This document shows, in pieces, positions 36,255-44,930 of a DNA stretch of 53,873 bases. Position 1 is the stretch's first letter, and every line of letters begins with the position of its first letter. Where the stretch lies: contig JANXAZ010000009.1 of assembly GCA_025062095.1 (NCBI GenBank), positions 1-53,873 on the forward strand. Direction: 5' to 3'. The notes beneath the pieces were generated by a model, which saw only the letters and a program-made list of their open reading frames with translations, ran no database searches and was not told where the DNA came from. Made by a program: the position numbers and the translations under genes. This DNA comes from Geminicoccaceae bacterium (GTDB lineage: Bacteria; Pseudomonadota; Alphaproteobacteria; Geminicoccales; Geminicoccaceae).

Positions 36255-36261
36255 CGCCCGC

Positions 36262-37296
36262 TCACGCGGCGGCCGCTCGCGGGCGCAGGGCATCGGCGAG
36301 CGAGGCGCCCATGAGCGCGGCCAGGATCCCTTCCCGAAGACCGCGGTCGGCCACCTTGAGCGTCGTCACCGGCCACACCCGATGCACCGCATCGAGGATG
36401 GCGCAGCCGGCGACGACGAGATCCGCCCGTCCGCGGCCGATGCAGGGATGGGCCGCGCGCCCCGCGTTGCCCGCGGCGCGCAGCCGTTCGGCGACGACGC
36501 GGATGGTGGCAAAAGGCAGCTCGAGCCCGTCGACGCGGTTGCGGTCGTAGCGGCGCAAGCCGATGGCGAGCGCGGCCAGGGTCGTCACCGTGCCGGAGGT
36601 GCCGAGCATCTCGAGCCCGCCCTCCTCGGCGCGCGGGCGGGGGAGATCGAGGCGCTCGAGCGCGGCGTGCACCGCATCGACCATCCGCGCGTAGGTCGGC
36701 TCGTCGACCTCGCGGCCGAAGGTCTCGGCGAGCGTCACCACGCCCAGGGGCAAGGAGAAGGGGATCCCCGGCTCGCCTTCGGCCGGGCTCGCGTTTCGGT
36801 CGAGCCACAACAGGTCGGTCGAACCGCCCCCGATATCCAGGACGAGGAGCCGATCCGCCGCCGGGTCGGCGAGCGGCAGGCAGCCGAGCATGGCCAGGCG
36901 CGCCTCTTCGGCGGGGCTCAAGATCTCGAGCTCGAGACCGGTCACTTTGCGCACCCGGCGGACGAACTCGGGACCGTTGACGGCGCGCCGACACGCCTCG
37001 GTGGCGACGCAGCGCACGAAGGCGCAGCGGTGGCGGGCGATGATCCGGGCACAGACCTTGAGCGCGGCGAGCGTACGGGCCATCGCCGCTTCCGACAGCC
37101 GCGGATGACGCGCGAGCCCCTCGCCCAGGCGGGTGATGCGGGCGAAACTGTCGATCACCACGAAGCCGTCGTCGGCCGCCTCGACGACGAGCAGACGGCA
37201 GTTGTTCGTGCCGAGATCGAGCGCCGCCAGCCGATCGCCCGGTGCGAAGCGCACCGGGGTCGGAGTCGCGACGGCCGGTTGCGGGAGCGGTCGCAT
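36262..37296 (-). CDS. Exopolyphosphatase/guanosine pentaphosphatase family protein (Ppx/GppA)
   Basis: 344 residues of the ASKHA fold: AALDLGTNNCRLLVVE (phosphate 1), TEACRRAVNG, VLDIGGGSTDLLWL (phosphate 2) and GTSGTVTTLAAL (adenosine region). Hydrolyses polyphosphate or pppGpp. Shorter than the ~500-residue E. coli Ppx/GppA because the C-terminal HD-like domain is absent, which is common in alphaproteobacteria next to rlmE. ATG 37296 with GAAGG upstream is preferred over a TTG 19 codons further up. Divergent from the CDGSH gene. Confidence 0.92.
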   Translation of the reverse strand: MRPLPQPAVATPTPVRFAPGDRLAALDLGTNNCRLLVVEAADDGFVVIDSFARITRLGEGLARHPRLSEAAMARTLAALKVCARIIARHRCAFVRCVATEACRRAVNGPEFVRRVRKVTGLELEILSPAEEARLAMLGCLPLADPAADRLLVLDIGGGSTDLLWLDRNASPAEGEPGIPFSLPLGVVTLAETFGREVDEPTYARMVDAVHAALERLDLPRPRAEEGGLEMLGTSGTVTTLAALAIGLRRYDRNRVDGLELPFATIRVVAERLRAAGNAGRAAHPCIGRGRADLVVAGCAILDAVHRVWPVTTLKVADRGLREGILAALMGASLADALRPRAAAA

Positions 37297-37451
37297 CCTT
37301 CGGCTCGGAACGGAACCGACCCCTCTTTCTATCGGCGACGGAAGACGATGCAAGGCGGCCCCGGGCGAGCGGCTTGCCGAGCGCGCGCGGGGTTGCTAAC
37401 CGCTGCCCGCGATCACCGCCCGCGGCCGGGCGGTCGCGGGGAGCTCCGAGC

Positions 37452-37691
37452 ATGAGCGAACGGCCGATCCCGCAGAAAGCGCCGTTCCGGGTGGAAGTCG
37501 AGGCGGGTAAGACCTATTGGTGGTGCGCCTGCGGTCGCAGCGCCAATCAGCCTTTCTGCGACGGCTCGCACAAGGGCACGAGCTTCAGCCCGGTCAAACA
37601 CGTCGCCGCGGCGAGCGGGCCACTCTTCTTCTGCGGCTGCAAACACACCGCGCGCCCGCCGCTGTGCGACGGAACGCACAAGAGCCTGTGA
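37452..37691 (+). CDS. CDGSH iron-sulfur domain protein (double motif)
   Basis: 79 residues almost filled by two CDGSH motifs: C-A-C-GRSANQPF-C-DGS-H and C-G-C-KHTARPPL-C-DGT-H. Each provides the 3Cys-1His ligand set for a [2Fe-2S] cluster, so two clusters in one chain are expected (type 3 or miner-type architecture). Soluble and probably redox-active; partner unknown. The ATG follows GAGCTCCGAGC with a weak GGGGAG further up. The stop overlaps a putative lipoprotein gene (GTGA). Confidence 0.88.
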   Translation: MSERPIPQKAPFRVEVEAGKTYWWCACGRSANQPFCDGSHKGTSFSPVKHVAAASGPLFFCGCKHTARPPLCDGTHKSL

Positions 37692-38212
37692 GCCGTATCG
37701 GCGGGCGAGCCGCGAGCGTCGCGTTCTTGCTCGCGCTGTGCGCCTGTGGCGCCGGCGCGCCGTCGCCTCCGCCTCCCTGCCCGCGGCCCGGCATCGTCGA
37801 CGGGGCGCAGACGGTGGAACGCCGTCGAGGCCCCGCGCCCGCGGATGTGCTCTTCCGCGCGACGATGACCGGGATCGGCGGGGGCTGCCGCTACGAGGGC
37901 GGCGACGTCGTGCTCTCTTACGCCCTCGATATCGCCCTCGTCCCCGGTCCGGCGGCGGTCGCGACGGACACCGCCCTCGCCCTGCCCTGGTTCGTGGCGG
38001 TCGCCGATCCGAGCGGCGCGGTGATCGACAAGCAGCTGTTCGAGCTCCGCGGCGAAGCGCCGGCACCCGGCCGCCCGCGCGTGGTCGTCGAGCGGCTCGA
38101 GCAGCGGATCCGCGGCGTCTCCCCGGCCGAGGGCCCGCGCTGGCGGATCTACTTCGGCTTCGAGCTCGACCCCGAAGAAGCGCGGGCGCGGCTGCGCGAG
38201 CGCGCGCGTTAG
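37688..38212 (+). CDS. Putative lipoprotein of unknown function
   Basis: 174 residues. A signal sequence with lipobox L17-C-A-C20 (FLLALCAC) predicts lipid attachment at Cys20, followed by a Pro-rich spacer. The mature part (about 35-170) is a beta-rich domain with GGGCRYEGGDVVLSYALDIALVPGPA, PWFVAVADPSGAVIDKQLFEL and WRIYFGFELDPEEARA. I recognise no named family, though similar small lipoproteins occur in alphaproteobacteria. GTG 37688 overlaps the CDGSH stop, so the two genes are probably co-translated although their products end up in different compartments. Confidence 0.7.
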   Translation: MSRIGGRAASVAFLLALCACGAGAPSPPPPCPRPGIVDGAQTVERRRGPAPADVLFRATMTGIGGGCRYEGGDVVLSYALDIALVPGPAAVATDTALALPWFVAVADPSGAVIDKQLFELRGEAPAPGRPRVVVERLEQRIRGVSPAEGPRWRIYFGFELDPEEARARLRERAR

Positions 38213-38304
38213 CGCTGCCGGCCATGCGCCGCGGCGCTGGCCGAAGCAGCGAGCGCGCACTAAGAGCGTAGTCGCATCGGCTCTTGCCGCGCCGAGGGGT
38301 ACCC

Positions 38305-38748
38305 ATGCGTTATCTGCACACCATGATCCGGGTGAGCGACCTCGAGCAGTCGCTCCGCTTCTTCTGCGACCTTCTGGGCATGCGCGAGGTCCGGCGGGTG
38401 GTCAACGAAAAGGGCCGCTACACCCTCGTCTTCCTCGCAGCGCCGGACGATCAGCTCACCGGTCCCGAGAATCGCAAATCACCGCTCTTGGAGCTGACTT
38501 ACAACTGGGACCCCGAGGTGTATACCGGCGGGCGCAACTTCGGTCATCTGGCCTACGAGGTCGACGACATTTACGCGCTCTGCCAGAAGCTCATGGACGC
38601 GGGCGTAACGATCAACCGGCCGCCGCGCGACGGCAACATGGCCTTCATCAAGACTCCGGACGGGATCTCGATCGAGCTTCTGCAGAAGGGCGAGCCCAAG
38701 CCGCCCATGGAGCCCTGGGTCTCGATGCCCAACGTCGGGACCTGGTGA
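38305..38748 (+). CDS. gloA: Lactoylglutathione lyase (glyoxalase I)
   Basis: 147 residues, vicinal-oxygen-chelate fold. The metal ligands are H5 (RYLHTMIRV), E63 (LLELTYNW), H81 (NFGHLAYEV) and E124 (SIELLQKG), in the standard glyoxalase I contexts. Isomerises the methylglyoxal-glutathione hemithioacetal to S-lactoylglutathione. The ~140-residue length fits the Ni2+/Co2+-type bacterial enzymes. ATG 38305 is preceded by GAGGGG. About 270 bases of its 3' two-thirds are overlapped on the other strand by the DUF429 reading frame. Confidence 0.93.
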   Translation: MRYLHTMIRVSDLEQSLRFFCDLLGMREVRRVVNEKGRYTLVFLAAPDDQLTGPENRKSPLLELTYNWDPEVYTGGRNFGHLAYEVDDIYALCQKLMDAGVTINRPPRDGNMAFIKTPDGISIELLQKGEPKPPMEPWVSMPNVGTW

Positions 38749-39627
38749 GGCGGGGAGGTCGAGCCCGAGCATCCAGCCCTCGATCGCGCGCGCCTCTTCG
38801 GGTACCGGCTCGCCGCTCCCGATGCGGCCGGCGAGCACCGCCAGGGCGAGAAGACAGCCCGAGAGGGCATCGAAGCCGTGGTCGCCGGTGCGCGGGAAAC
38901 CCGCTGCGCACTCTTCCGCGAGGGCGGCATCGAAGCGCGCGCCGAGCTCCTCGGCGCAGGCCCGCAGATGCGCAGCCGCCCGGGCGCGCGCGTCCCGATT
39001 CCGCTTGGCCGCGGCGGGCACGCCGAGCGCGCGGCGCGCGAGGGTCGGATAGGTCTCGACCACCACCGACCGGTCGCCCGCGAGCAGCGACCCGAGCCCG
39101 CCGTCGAACGGCCACAGCGCGATCCGCGCCAGGTTCGGGCACAGAAGCTCGCGCCACAAGGCGAGCGCCGCCTTGCCGCACTGGCGCGGCCCCAACGTCC
39201 AGAACAGACAATGGGCGCGGGCGAGGCGATCGCAGCGACGCAAGAGCGCATCGAGATCCCGCGCGCCGAGGCCGTCCACGAGATGCGCGCGCCGCGCCCC
39301 GCCCGGTCGCGCCGGATAGAAGGGTCGGGCGAGGCTCGGTCGCGCGCCCGGGGCGACCGGAACGAAGAAGGGATCGTCGGGGGCGAGGCCGGCGAGAAAG
39401 GCGCGGAACGACCCGATGCCGCGCGCGCGGGCGTAAGCTTCCGGCAGACCGATGGGGGCGTCGAAGCCGAGAAGCGCGCCCGGCGTGGCGAGAAAGGCGC
39501 CGATCGTCGCGGGATCCGCGAAGAGCAGGCGCCAGCCGCGGCCCTCGGGCTCGGCGACGACGAGCGCGCGCGCGGCGGGCGCGCTCGACCAGTCGGCGTG
39601 GGCGACGAGGCGTGCCCGCGCCTTCAC
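38479..39627 (-). CDS. DUF429-like protein with long antisense extension
   Basis: 382 residues if read to its first stop. The recognisable part is about residues 1-292: [20 protein letters not shown] near the start (Asp/Trp typical of DUF429), [61 protein letters not shown] and [13 protein letters not shown]. These are the RNase-H-fold-like acidic and hydrophobic segments of that family; its biochemistry is unknown. After GWMLGL the frame runs a further ~90 residues antisense to gloA before the stop at 38479, so the natural C-terminus was probably lost. GTG 39627 overlaps the DUF1194 stop. Confidence 0.65.
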   Translation of the reverse strand: MKARARLVAHADWSSAPAARALVVAEPEGRGWRLLFADPATIGAFLATPGALLGFDAPIGLPEAYARARGIGSFRAFLAGLAPDDPFFVPVAPGARPSLARPFYPARPGGARRAHLVDGLGARDLDALLRRCDRLARAHCLFWTLGPRQCGKAALALWRELLCPNLARIALWPFDGGLGSLLAGDRSVVVETYPTLARRALGVPAAAKRNRDARARAAAHLRACAEELGARFDAALAEECAAGFPRTGDHGFDALSGCLLALAVLAGRIGSGEPVPEEARAIEGWMLGLDLPASPGPDVGHRDPGLHGRLGLALLQKLDRDPVRSLDEGHVAVARRPVDRYARVHELLAERVNVVDLVGQMTEVAPAGIHLGVPVVSQLQER

Positions 39628-40364
39628 CGGTCCGAGGCCGCGACGCGCCTGGGGCCGCCGGTGCCGGCGATCTCGCGCACGAGCTTGGCGAGCACGGCGC
39701 GGCGAAAGTCGTCGAAGTCGTTGGCCACGACGATGAACGAGCCGGGCCCGCCGATCACCCAGCGTTCGTAGTAGTCGTCGAGGGCGAGCTGGCGCGGGGT
39801 CGGCATCCCGAAAGGTTGGGGGCGATCGTTGAGGATCGGCAGCCCGTTGATGACGATGCCCTTCTCGAGCGCGTCCCAGCGCGCGTCCTCCACCGGCCGG
39901 CCGTTGTTGTTCGTACCGTCGCCCGAGATGTCGATCACCTTGCGCTCGCCGTCGAAGCCGTTGCCGTCGAACAGCCGCACGGCGTAATCGATGGCCCCCG
40001 AGATCGAGGTCCAGCGGCCGCGACCGATGGGCGTCTCGGCGAGCTGCGCCGCGAAGCGCTCGCAGGCTTCCGGCCCGTCGAGAAGCGTCCAGGGGATCAC
40101 CGTCTGCTGCCAGCCGGCACCCGCCCATTCGATGTAGGTCACGGCGATGCGCCGGTGCGCGCCTTGCGCGATCGCCCGGTGCACGAGCGGATCGCGCAGG
40201 GCGTCGATGTAGCCCTGACGCTGTTGATGCGCTTCCACGTCGTCGACGCTGCCGGAGACGTCGACCGCGAGCACGAGCTCGAGATCCACCGGCACCTCCG
40301 CCGCCGGAGCCGAAGCGCTCGTGCAGAGAAGGATCAACGCGGAGATCAGCCGACCGGAGCGCAT
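39624..40364 (-). CDS. DUF1194 family VWA-domain protein
   Basis: 246 residues. Signal peptide about 1-22 (LISALILLCTSASAPAA), then a von Willebrand A-type domain with metal-site motif D35-V-S37-G-S39 in LVLAVDVSGSVDDVE, followed by GRGRWTSISGAIDYAV, KVIDISGDGTNNNG and PGSFIVVANDFDDFRRAVLAKL. Secreted or periplasmic, with the role of the family not established; largely confined to alphaproteobacteria. ATG 40364 gives the clean signal peptide, and a longer upstream extension is rejected. Overlaps the DUF429 start by four bases, so the pair is probably co-transcribed. Confidence 0.85.
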   Translation of the reverse strand: MRSGRLISALILLCTSASAPAAEVPVDLELVLAVDVSGSVDDVEAHQQRQGYIDALRDPLVHRAIAQGAHRRIAVTYIEWAGAGWQQTVIPWTLLDGPEACERFAAQLAETPIGRGRWTSISGAIDYAVRLFDGNGFDGERKVIDISGDGTNNNGRPVEDARWDALEKGIVINGLPILNDRPQPFGMPTPRQLALDDYYERWVIGGPGSFIVVANDFDDFRRAVLAKLVREIAGTGGPRRVAASDR

Positions 40365-40456
40365 GGGCGAGCCCTTCTTGGCCTCGCGGGCGAGGTTGAC
40401 CGGACCCGCGCGCACCGGCAAGGGCTCGCACCGGCGCATCTCGTGGGAGACCGCCG

Positions 40457-40900
40457 ATGCTCGCGTTCGTCCGCCGCGCCGGCGTCCCGGAACCCGCGGC
40501 GCTGTTGGGTGCCGCCGGGCTCCTCCCCTTCCTCGCCGGTGTCCTCGGAAGCTTCCATCCGGACGAGGTCGGGGCCTGGGCACGCTCGGCGCTCCTCTCG
40601 TACGGGGCGGTGATCCTTTCCTTCCTGGGCGGCGTGCACTGGGGCCTGGCGATGGCCGCCTCCCGCCCCTCGTTTCTGCGCTACGGCGCGAGCACGGTAC
40701 CGGCTCTCCTCGCCTGGCTCGCGCTGCTCCTCGGCGGGCGCCCGGGCTTCGTCGTCCTCGCCGCGAGCTTCGCGTCCCTGCTCGCCTTCGATATCGCCGC
40801 CGCCCGCAACGGCGAGACGCCGGCCTGGTATCCGGCCCTGCGCTGGCCGCTCACGGTCGCCGTGTGCCTCGCCCTCGTCCTCGCCCTCTTCACCTTCTGA
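40457..40900 (+). CDS. DUF3429 family membrane protein
   Basis: 147 residues, mostly hydrophobic, with about four to five predicted membrane helices (around 15-32, 47-66, 80-94, 96-112 and 128-146). The family-typical segment YGAVILSFLGGVHWGLAMA (49-67) and the C-terminal WYPALRWPLT support DUF3429. Function unknown. ATG 40457 follows GGGAGACCGCCG. Convergent with the AhpD-like gene seven bases downstream. Confidence 0.85.
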   Translation: MLAFVRRAGVPEPAALLGAAGLLPFLAGVLGSFHPDEVGAWARSALLSYGAVILSFLGGVHWGLAMAASRPSFLRYGASTVPALLAWLALLLGGRPGFVVLAASFASLLAFDIAAARNGETPAWYPALRWPLTVAVCLALVLALFTF

Positions 40901-40907
40901 GGCGGGA

Positions 40908-41513
40908 TCACGCTTCGGCGGGTGGCGATGGCGTGCGCGCCATCGCGTGATATTCGCGATTGGGCATCATGCCGATCGCCGAGGCCATGCGGTTGGTCAT
41001 GTTGAAGAAGGCGGCGACGGCCGCGATGTCCCAGATGTCCCGATCGGAAAAGCCCACCGCGCGCAGGGCCTCGCGGTCCGCCTCTTCGATCCGGTGGCTC
41101 GCCTCGGTGACCTTGACGGCGAAGTCGAGCATGGCGCGCTCGCGCGGCGACAGAGGTGCGACCCTGTAGTTCATGACCAGCATCTCGCCGAGCTCCGGAT
41201 CACCGGAGAGCTGGCGCACCGCGGCTCCGTGCGCGACCAAACAATAATAACAGCGGTTGATCGACGAGACCACCACCGCGATCATCTCGCGCTCGAGCTT
41301 GGACAAACCCGATTCGCCGAGCATCAGCTCGTTGTACATGGTGGTGAAGCCCAACAGCTTCTTGTCGTCGAAGCTGTAGGCCTTGAGCACGTTGGGCACG
41401 AGCCCGAGCTTCTCGGTGCATTTGTCCCAATAGCGACCGGTGGCCTCGGAGACCTCGGCGCGCGTGGGCACCGGTACGCCCGCGAGGGCGTGGACGCGAT
41501 CCGGCTGCGGCAT
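40908..41513 (-). CDS. Peroxidase-related enzyme, AhpD-like (carboxymuconolactone decarboxylase fold)
   Basis: 201 residues. The AhpD-type active site is present as E...S-S-I-N-R-C88-Y-Y-C91-LVAH95, a CxxC redox pair with a following His. All-helical CMD-fold protein of the uncharacterised peroxidase-related group; peroxide reduction coupled to a dihydrolipoyl system is the usual proposal. C-terminal MANREYHAMAR-like ending (MPNREYHAMAR) is typical of the group. ATG 41513. Downstream of phoX on the opposite side of a terminator, and not linked to it. Confidence 0.88.
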   Translation of the reverse strand: MPQPDRVHALAGVPVPTRAEVSEATGRYWDKCTEKLGLVPNVLKAYSFDDKKLLGFTTMYNELMLGESGLSKLEREMIAVVVSSINRCYYCLVAHGAAVRQLSGDPELGEMLVMNYRVAPLSPRERAMLDFAVKVTEASHRIEEADREALRAVGFSDRDIWDIAAVAAFFNMTNRMASAIGMMPNREYHAMARTPSPPAEA

Positions 41514-41565
41514 GAGCCCTCTCCTCTCGTTGCGTTCCCGCCCCGCTGCTAGGCCCCGAAAGCGG

Positions 41566-41599
41566 AAGAAAGAAAGAGGGCCCGCGCGCGCGGGCCCTC
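41566..41599 (-). terminator. Rho-independent terminator of phoX
   Basis: Read on the minus strand, the 24-base perfect palindrome GAGGGCCCGCGCG... (41576-41599) is followed by CTTTCTTTCT (41575-41566), a strong hairpin plus pyrimidine/T tract. It lies 24 bases after the phoX stop. This is the clearest factor-independent terminator in the window. Confidence 0.8.
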
Positions 41600-41622
41600 C
41601 GCGACGTGCCGGTGGAAGACGA

Positions 41623-43647
41623 TCAGGCGCCGATGATGCCGCCGTCCTCGCGGGTGATGACGACGGTGGCCGAGCGCGGCACGCCCGTGCCGTCCGGCCA
41701 GGTGCTGCCGAACTTGCCGGCGGCGAAGTCCTCCTTGGACGTGTGCGCCCCCGGATGCTGGACGTTGATGAACATGGTCCGCCGGTCCGGGGTGGTGATC
41801 ACGCCGGTGATCTCCTGCCCGCGCGGTCCCACGAGGAAGCGGCGGATCTCGCCCGTCTCGGGGTTGGCGCAGAGCATCTGGTTGGAGCCGAACTGGGCGA
41901 GCTTGCCCTTGTACATGTTCTCCTCGCCCATGTCGGTCTGGATCCACAGCCGGCGGTCGGCGTCGAACCAGAGCCCGTCGGGGCAAGCGAACATGGAGGT
42001 CGCGGTCAAGGGCTTCCCGGTGGGATCGCGGCTGTCCTCGGGCCCGCCCGCGAGCACGAAGATGTCCCACTTGAAGCGGGTGCTCGCGTGGTCGTCGTTC
42101 TCCTCGCGCCAGCGGATGATGTGGCCGAACTCCGAGGCCGGGCGCGGATTGGCCGGATCCACCTGCTCCGGCTTGCGCCGGCTGTTGTTCGTGAGGGTGA
42201 AGTAGACCATGCCGGTGCCGGGATCGACCGCGCCCCATTCCGGCCGGTCCATCTTGGTGGCGCCGAGCTTGTCGGCGGCCAGCCGGGTGTTGACGAGCAC
42301 GTCCGCCTGGCTCGTGAAGCCGTTCTCGCGGGTGAGCGGCCCCTTGCCGAAGACGAGCGGCAGCCACTCGCCGGTGCCGTCCGGGTTGAACTTGGCGACG
42401 TAGAGCGTGCCCTCGTCGAGCAGTTCGCCCGAGGCAGTGGCCGGATCGTAGGGCTTGGCGCTCACGAACTTGTAGATGTACTCGAAGCGCGCGTCGTCGC
42501 CCGAGTAGCACACGACCGGCTTGCCGGGCTTGGCCGGGGCGAAGATCACGCCTTCGTGGGCGAAGCGGCCGAGCGCGGTGCGCTTGATCGGCATGACGTT
42601 CGGCCGGAAGGGATCGATCTCGACCACCCAGCCGAAGCAGTTCGGCTCGTTCCGGTAATCCTCGATCGGCGAGGCGCCCTTGGTCGAGGCGTCGAAGCGC
42701 GCGAACTCGTCCGCCCCGCCGCGGGCGAGCTCCCAACCGTAGCGCGACTTCTCGGTGGGCACGCCGTAGCGGGCGTGCTCGCGCGGCTGGTCCGGCTTCT
42801 GGTCGATCTTGTCGCGATTCACGAAGTAGCCGGCCCAGTTCTCCTCACAGGTGAGGTAGGTGTTCCAAGGCGTCACACCGTGGGCGCAGTTGTTGATCGT
42901 GCCGCGCGTGCGGGTGCCGTCCGGGCTGTACTTGGTCTTCACGAAATCGCTGCCGCGCACGGGGCCGCCGATCTCGATCGGCGTCGCGGCGGTGATGCGC
43001 CGGTTGCGGGGATCCGGCACCACCCGCCACTGTCCGTCGTCGCCGCGGCGAACGCGCACGATCGACACGCCGTGGGCGTTGATCTCCTTCAACACCTCGT
43101 CGGGATCGCGCAGCCCGTCCGGCCCCATCGGCACGTCGTCGGCCGAAAGGGGTTTGCCCATGGCGCTTTTGTGCATGAAGCGCGGTTCGATGTACTCGTG
43201 GTTGACGACGAGCAAGCCGTCGCTCGAGCTGCCGTCGATCGGGAAGAAATGCATGCCGTCGTGGTGCGAGCCCACCTGACGAGCCTGGTCGGCACCGCTG
43301 TTCTCGAGCGAGAAGGCGGGCGCCTTGCCGTCGATCGGCGTACCCCAGGGAATGAGCACCTGGACCTTGTAGCCCGGCGGCACGGTCACCGTGTCGGCGG
43401 TGGTCACGGGCACCGGCTGGAAACCGATCGTGGGTCCCGCGGCCGCCGCGGCCTCGCGGACGAAGGTCCCGAGCGCGGTGCTCGAGAACAAGCCCGCGAT
43501 CGCCGTGCCGAGCGCCCCCTTCAAGAGGCCTCGGCGGCCGAAGCGGGCCTCGACGATCTCGGCGAAGGTGGGGTTGTCCGAAAAGTTGCTCGGCCGCTCG
43601 TCGCCGTGCTCTTCGGGCTCCCAGTCGAGCTCGACGATGCGCTCCAT
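41623..43647 (-). CDS. phoX: PhoX family alkaline phosphatase
   Basis: 674 residues, within the usual 600-700 range. Tat signal FGRRGLLKGALGTAIAGLFSS (RR at about 38-39), then the PhoX/DUF839 propeller with HHDGMHFFPIDGSSSDGLLVVNHEY, NNCAHGVTPWNTYLTCEENW, YGWVVEIDP-like FGWVVEIDPFRPN and IQTDMGEENM. Periplasmic Ca2+/Fe-dependent phosphatase that releases phosphate from organic esters under phosphate limitation. A candidate Pho box lies at 43730-43747 and a strong terminator follows, so this is a single-gene unit. ATG 43647 with a nearby AGGGAGACGAAG. Confidence 0.93.
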   Translation of the reverse strand: MERIVELDWEPEEHGDERPSNFSDNPTFAEIVEARFGRRGLLKGALGTAIAGLFSSTALGTFVREAAAAAGPTIGFQPVPVTTADTVTVPPGYKVQVLIPWGTPIDGKAPAFSLENSGADQARQVGSHHDGMHFFPIDGSSSDGLLVVNHEYIEPRFMHKSAMGKPLSADDVPMGPDGLRDPDEVLKEINAHGVSIVRVRRGDDGQWRVVPDPRNRRITAATPIEIGGPVRGSDFVKTKYSPDGTRTRGTINNCAHGVTPWNTYLTCEENWAGYFVNRDKIDQKPDQPREHARYGVPTEKSRYGWELARGGADEFARFDASTKGASPIEDYRNEPNCFGWVVEIDPFRPNVMPIKRTALGRFAHEGVIFAPAKPGKPVVCYSGDDARFEYIYKFVSAKPYDPATASGELLDEGTLYVAKFNPDGTGEWLPLVFGKGPLTRENGFTSQADVLVNTRLAADKLGATKMDRPEWGAVDPGTGMVYFTLTNNSRRKPEQVDPANPRPASEFGHIIRWREENDDHASTRFKWDIFVLAGGPEDSRDPTGKPLTATSMFACPDGLWFDADRRLWIQTDMGEENMYKGKLAQFGSNQMLCANPETGEIRRFLVGPRGQEITGVITTPDRRTMFINVQHPGAHTSKEDFAAGKFGSTWPDGTGVPRSATVVITREDGGIIGA

Positions 43648-43729
43648 CTTCGTCTCCCTGCTCGTGCGGCACCCCGCACCGCGGGCGCGAGGCGCCGATG
43701 TCCCCCGAAGCGCATCTTCGCGGCAATCG

Positions 43730-43747
43730 GAGACGGAATCGTTACGG
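43730..43747 (-). promoter_or_regulatory. Candidate Pho box upstream of phoX
   Basis: Minus-strand CCGTAACGATTCCGTCTC consists of two 7-base repeats, CCGTAAC and CCGTCTC, separated by GATT, the 7-4-7 layout of PhoB sites (consensus CTGTCAT-N4-CTGTCAT). It lies 83-100 bases before the phoX start, a reasonable promoter position. The second repeat matches weakly, so confidence is moderate. Confidence 0.4.
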
Positions 43748-43767
43748 TTCGAAAACGCGCCGCGGGC

Positions 43768-44172
43768 TCACCGCGGCCGCAACGCCTCGTCGGGATCGTC
43801 GCGGCTCGCGGCGGGATCGAAGGTCGCCCAGCCCACCGGCCGCCCGGAAGGCGGCAGCTCGCGCTCGGCGCGGCGATGGAACAGATAGGCCTTGGCGAGC
43901 ATGTAGGCGCTCACCGGGGCGGTGAGGAAGAGGAAGAGCGTGATCAGCAGCTCGTGCACCGACAGCCGGCCGGTGGTGAACAAGAAATAGAGCATCGAGG
44001 CGATCAGGATCCCGCCCACCCCGAGGGTGGTGGCTTTCGTGGGCGCGTGCAGCCGTTGCACGAAGGTGGGCAGGCGCAGGAGCCCGAAGGACCCGACGAG
44101 CAAGAAAAAACTGCCGACCAGGATCGCGAGCGCGACCAGCGCTTCGCCCGCGATCGCCAGCGCCCCGCTCAT
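43768..44172 (-). CDS. mrpG: Mrp/Pha-type Na+(K+)/H+ antiporter subunit G
   Basis: 134 residues with three predicted membrane helices (about 10-31, 45-65, 72-95). The family-typical GSFGLLRLPTFVQRLHAPTKATTLG and HELLITLFLFLTAPVSAYMLAKA are present. Last gene of the antiporter operon; its start overlaps the stop of subunit F (ATGA). The ~30-residue hydrophilic C-terminus is longer than in the shortest family members. Accessory membrane subunit needed for complex assembly. Confidence 0.92.
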   Translation of the reverse strand: MSGALAIAGEALVALAILVGSFFLLVGSFGLLRLPTFVQRLHAPTKATTLGVGGILIASMLYFLFTTGRLSVHELLITLFLFLTAPVSAYMLAKAYLFHRRAERELPPSGRPVGWATFDPAASRDDPDEALRPR

Positions 44173-44438
44173 TCGATCACGTCTCCTCTGAGCACGAACT
44201 TGCAGAAGGCCACCGTGCCCACGAAGCCCATCATGGCGATCAGGAGCGCCGCCTCGAAATGGACGGCCGTGGCCTGCGCGATGCCGAGCAGCATGATGAG
44301 CGCCACGGCATTGGTCACGAGCGTGTCGAGGGCGAGCACGCGATCCGCCGTATCCGGCCCCAACGCCAGGCGGATCAGACAGAAGACCGTGGCGATGCCC
44401 ACGGCGGCGAAGCCGATCGCGAGCGCGACCTCGATCAT
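44169..44438 (-). CDS. mrpF: Mrp/Pha-type antiporter subunit F
   Basis: 89 residues, three membrane helices. LIRLALGPDTADRVLALDTLVTNAVALI is the typical subunit F signature. Overlaps subunit E upstream and subunit G downstream by four bases each, indicating translational coupling. Confidence 0.92.
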   Translation of the reverse strand: MIEVALAIGFAAVGIATVFCLIRLALGPDTADRVLALDTLVTNAVALIMLLGIAQATAVHFEAALLIAMMGFVGTVAFCKFVLRGDVIE

Positions 44439-44926
44439 CCGAAGATCTCCAGAAGGCGACGCTCGTAGCGCCGCTTGATCGTGGCGACGAGCTCCTCGGG
44501 GTCGGCGGCGTCGAGCGCGTGGACGAGCAAGGCCCGACCGTCCGCCGAAACGTCGCAGCTCACCGTACCCGGAGTCATGGTGATCGTCCCGGCGAGGGTG
44601 ACGATCGCCTCCGGGACCCGGGTGTCGAGAGGCACGACGACGAAGCGCGAGCGCAGCGCCTCGGGACGGCGGAAGAGCACGAGATAGGCCACCTGGAGGT
44701 TGGCGACGCAGATGTCGAAGAGGACGATGCAGACATACTCGAGGATCGTGAGGGGGGCGCGCAGGCGCGGCCGCTCGGGCCAGAACGGACGGGTGAGCCA
44801 GGGCAGGATCAGGCCCAACACGAGCCCCATGAGGACGCTTCCGGGACTGGGACCGTTGACGAGCAGGACCCAGACGACCGCGATCAGGCACGAGAGCAAC
44901 GGATGGGGGAACAGCCGGGCGAGCAC
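44435..44926 (-). CDS. mrpE: Mrp/Pha-type antiporter subunit E
   Basis: 163 residues. Membrane helices are near 12-42 and 58-82, followed by a soluble domain with FVVVPLDTR, ITMTPGTVSCDV and LLVHALDAADPEELVATIKRRYERRL, all characteristic of subunit E. GTG 44926 lies four bases after the subunit D stop. Part of the AB-C-D-E-F-G operon. Confidence 0.92.
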   Translation of the reverse strand: MLARLFPHPLLSCLIAVVWVLLVNGPSPGSVLMGLVLGLILPWLTRPFWPERPRLRAPLTILEYVCIVLFDICVANLQVAYLVLFRRPEALRSRFVVVPLDTRVPEAIVTLAGTITMTPGTVSCDVSADGRALLVHALDAADPEELVATIKRRYERRLLEIFG

Positions 44927-44930
44927 GGGC

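Noticed and set aside
41440-44478. Plus-strand open frame of over 1000 codons opposite phoX and the antiporter genes
   Set aside because: Exact antisense of recognised genes, with no domain or ribosome site.
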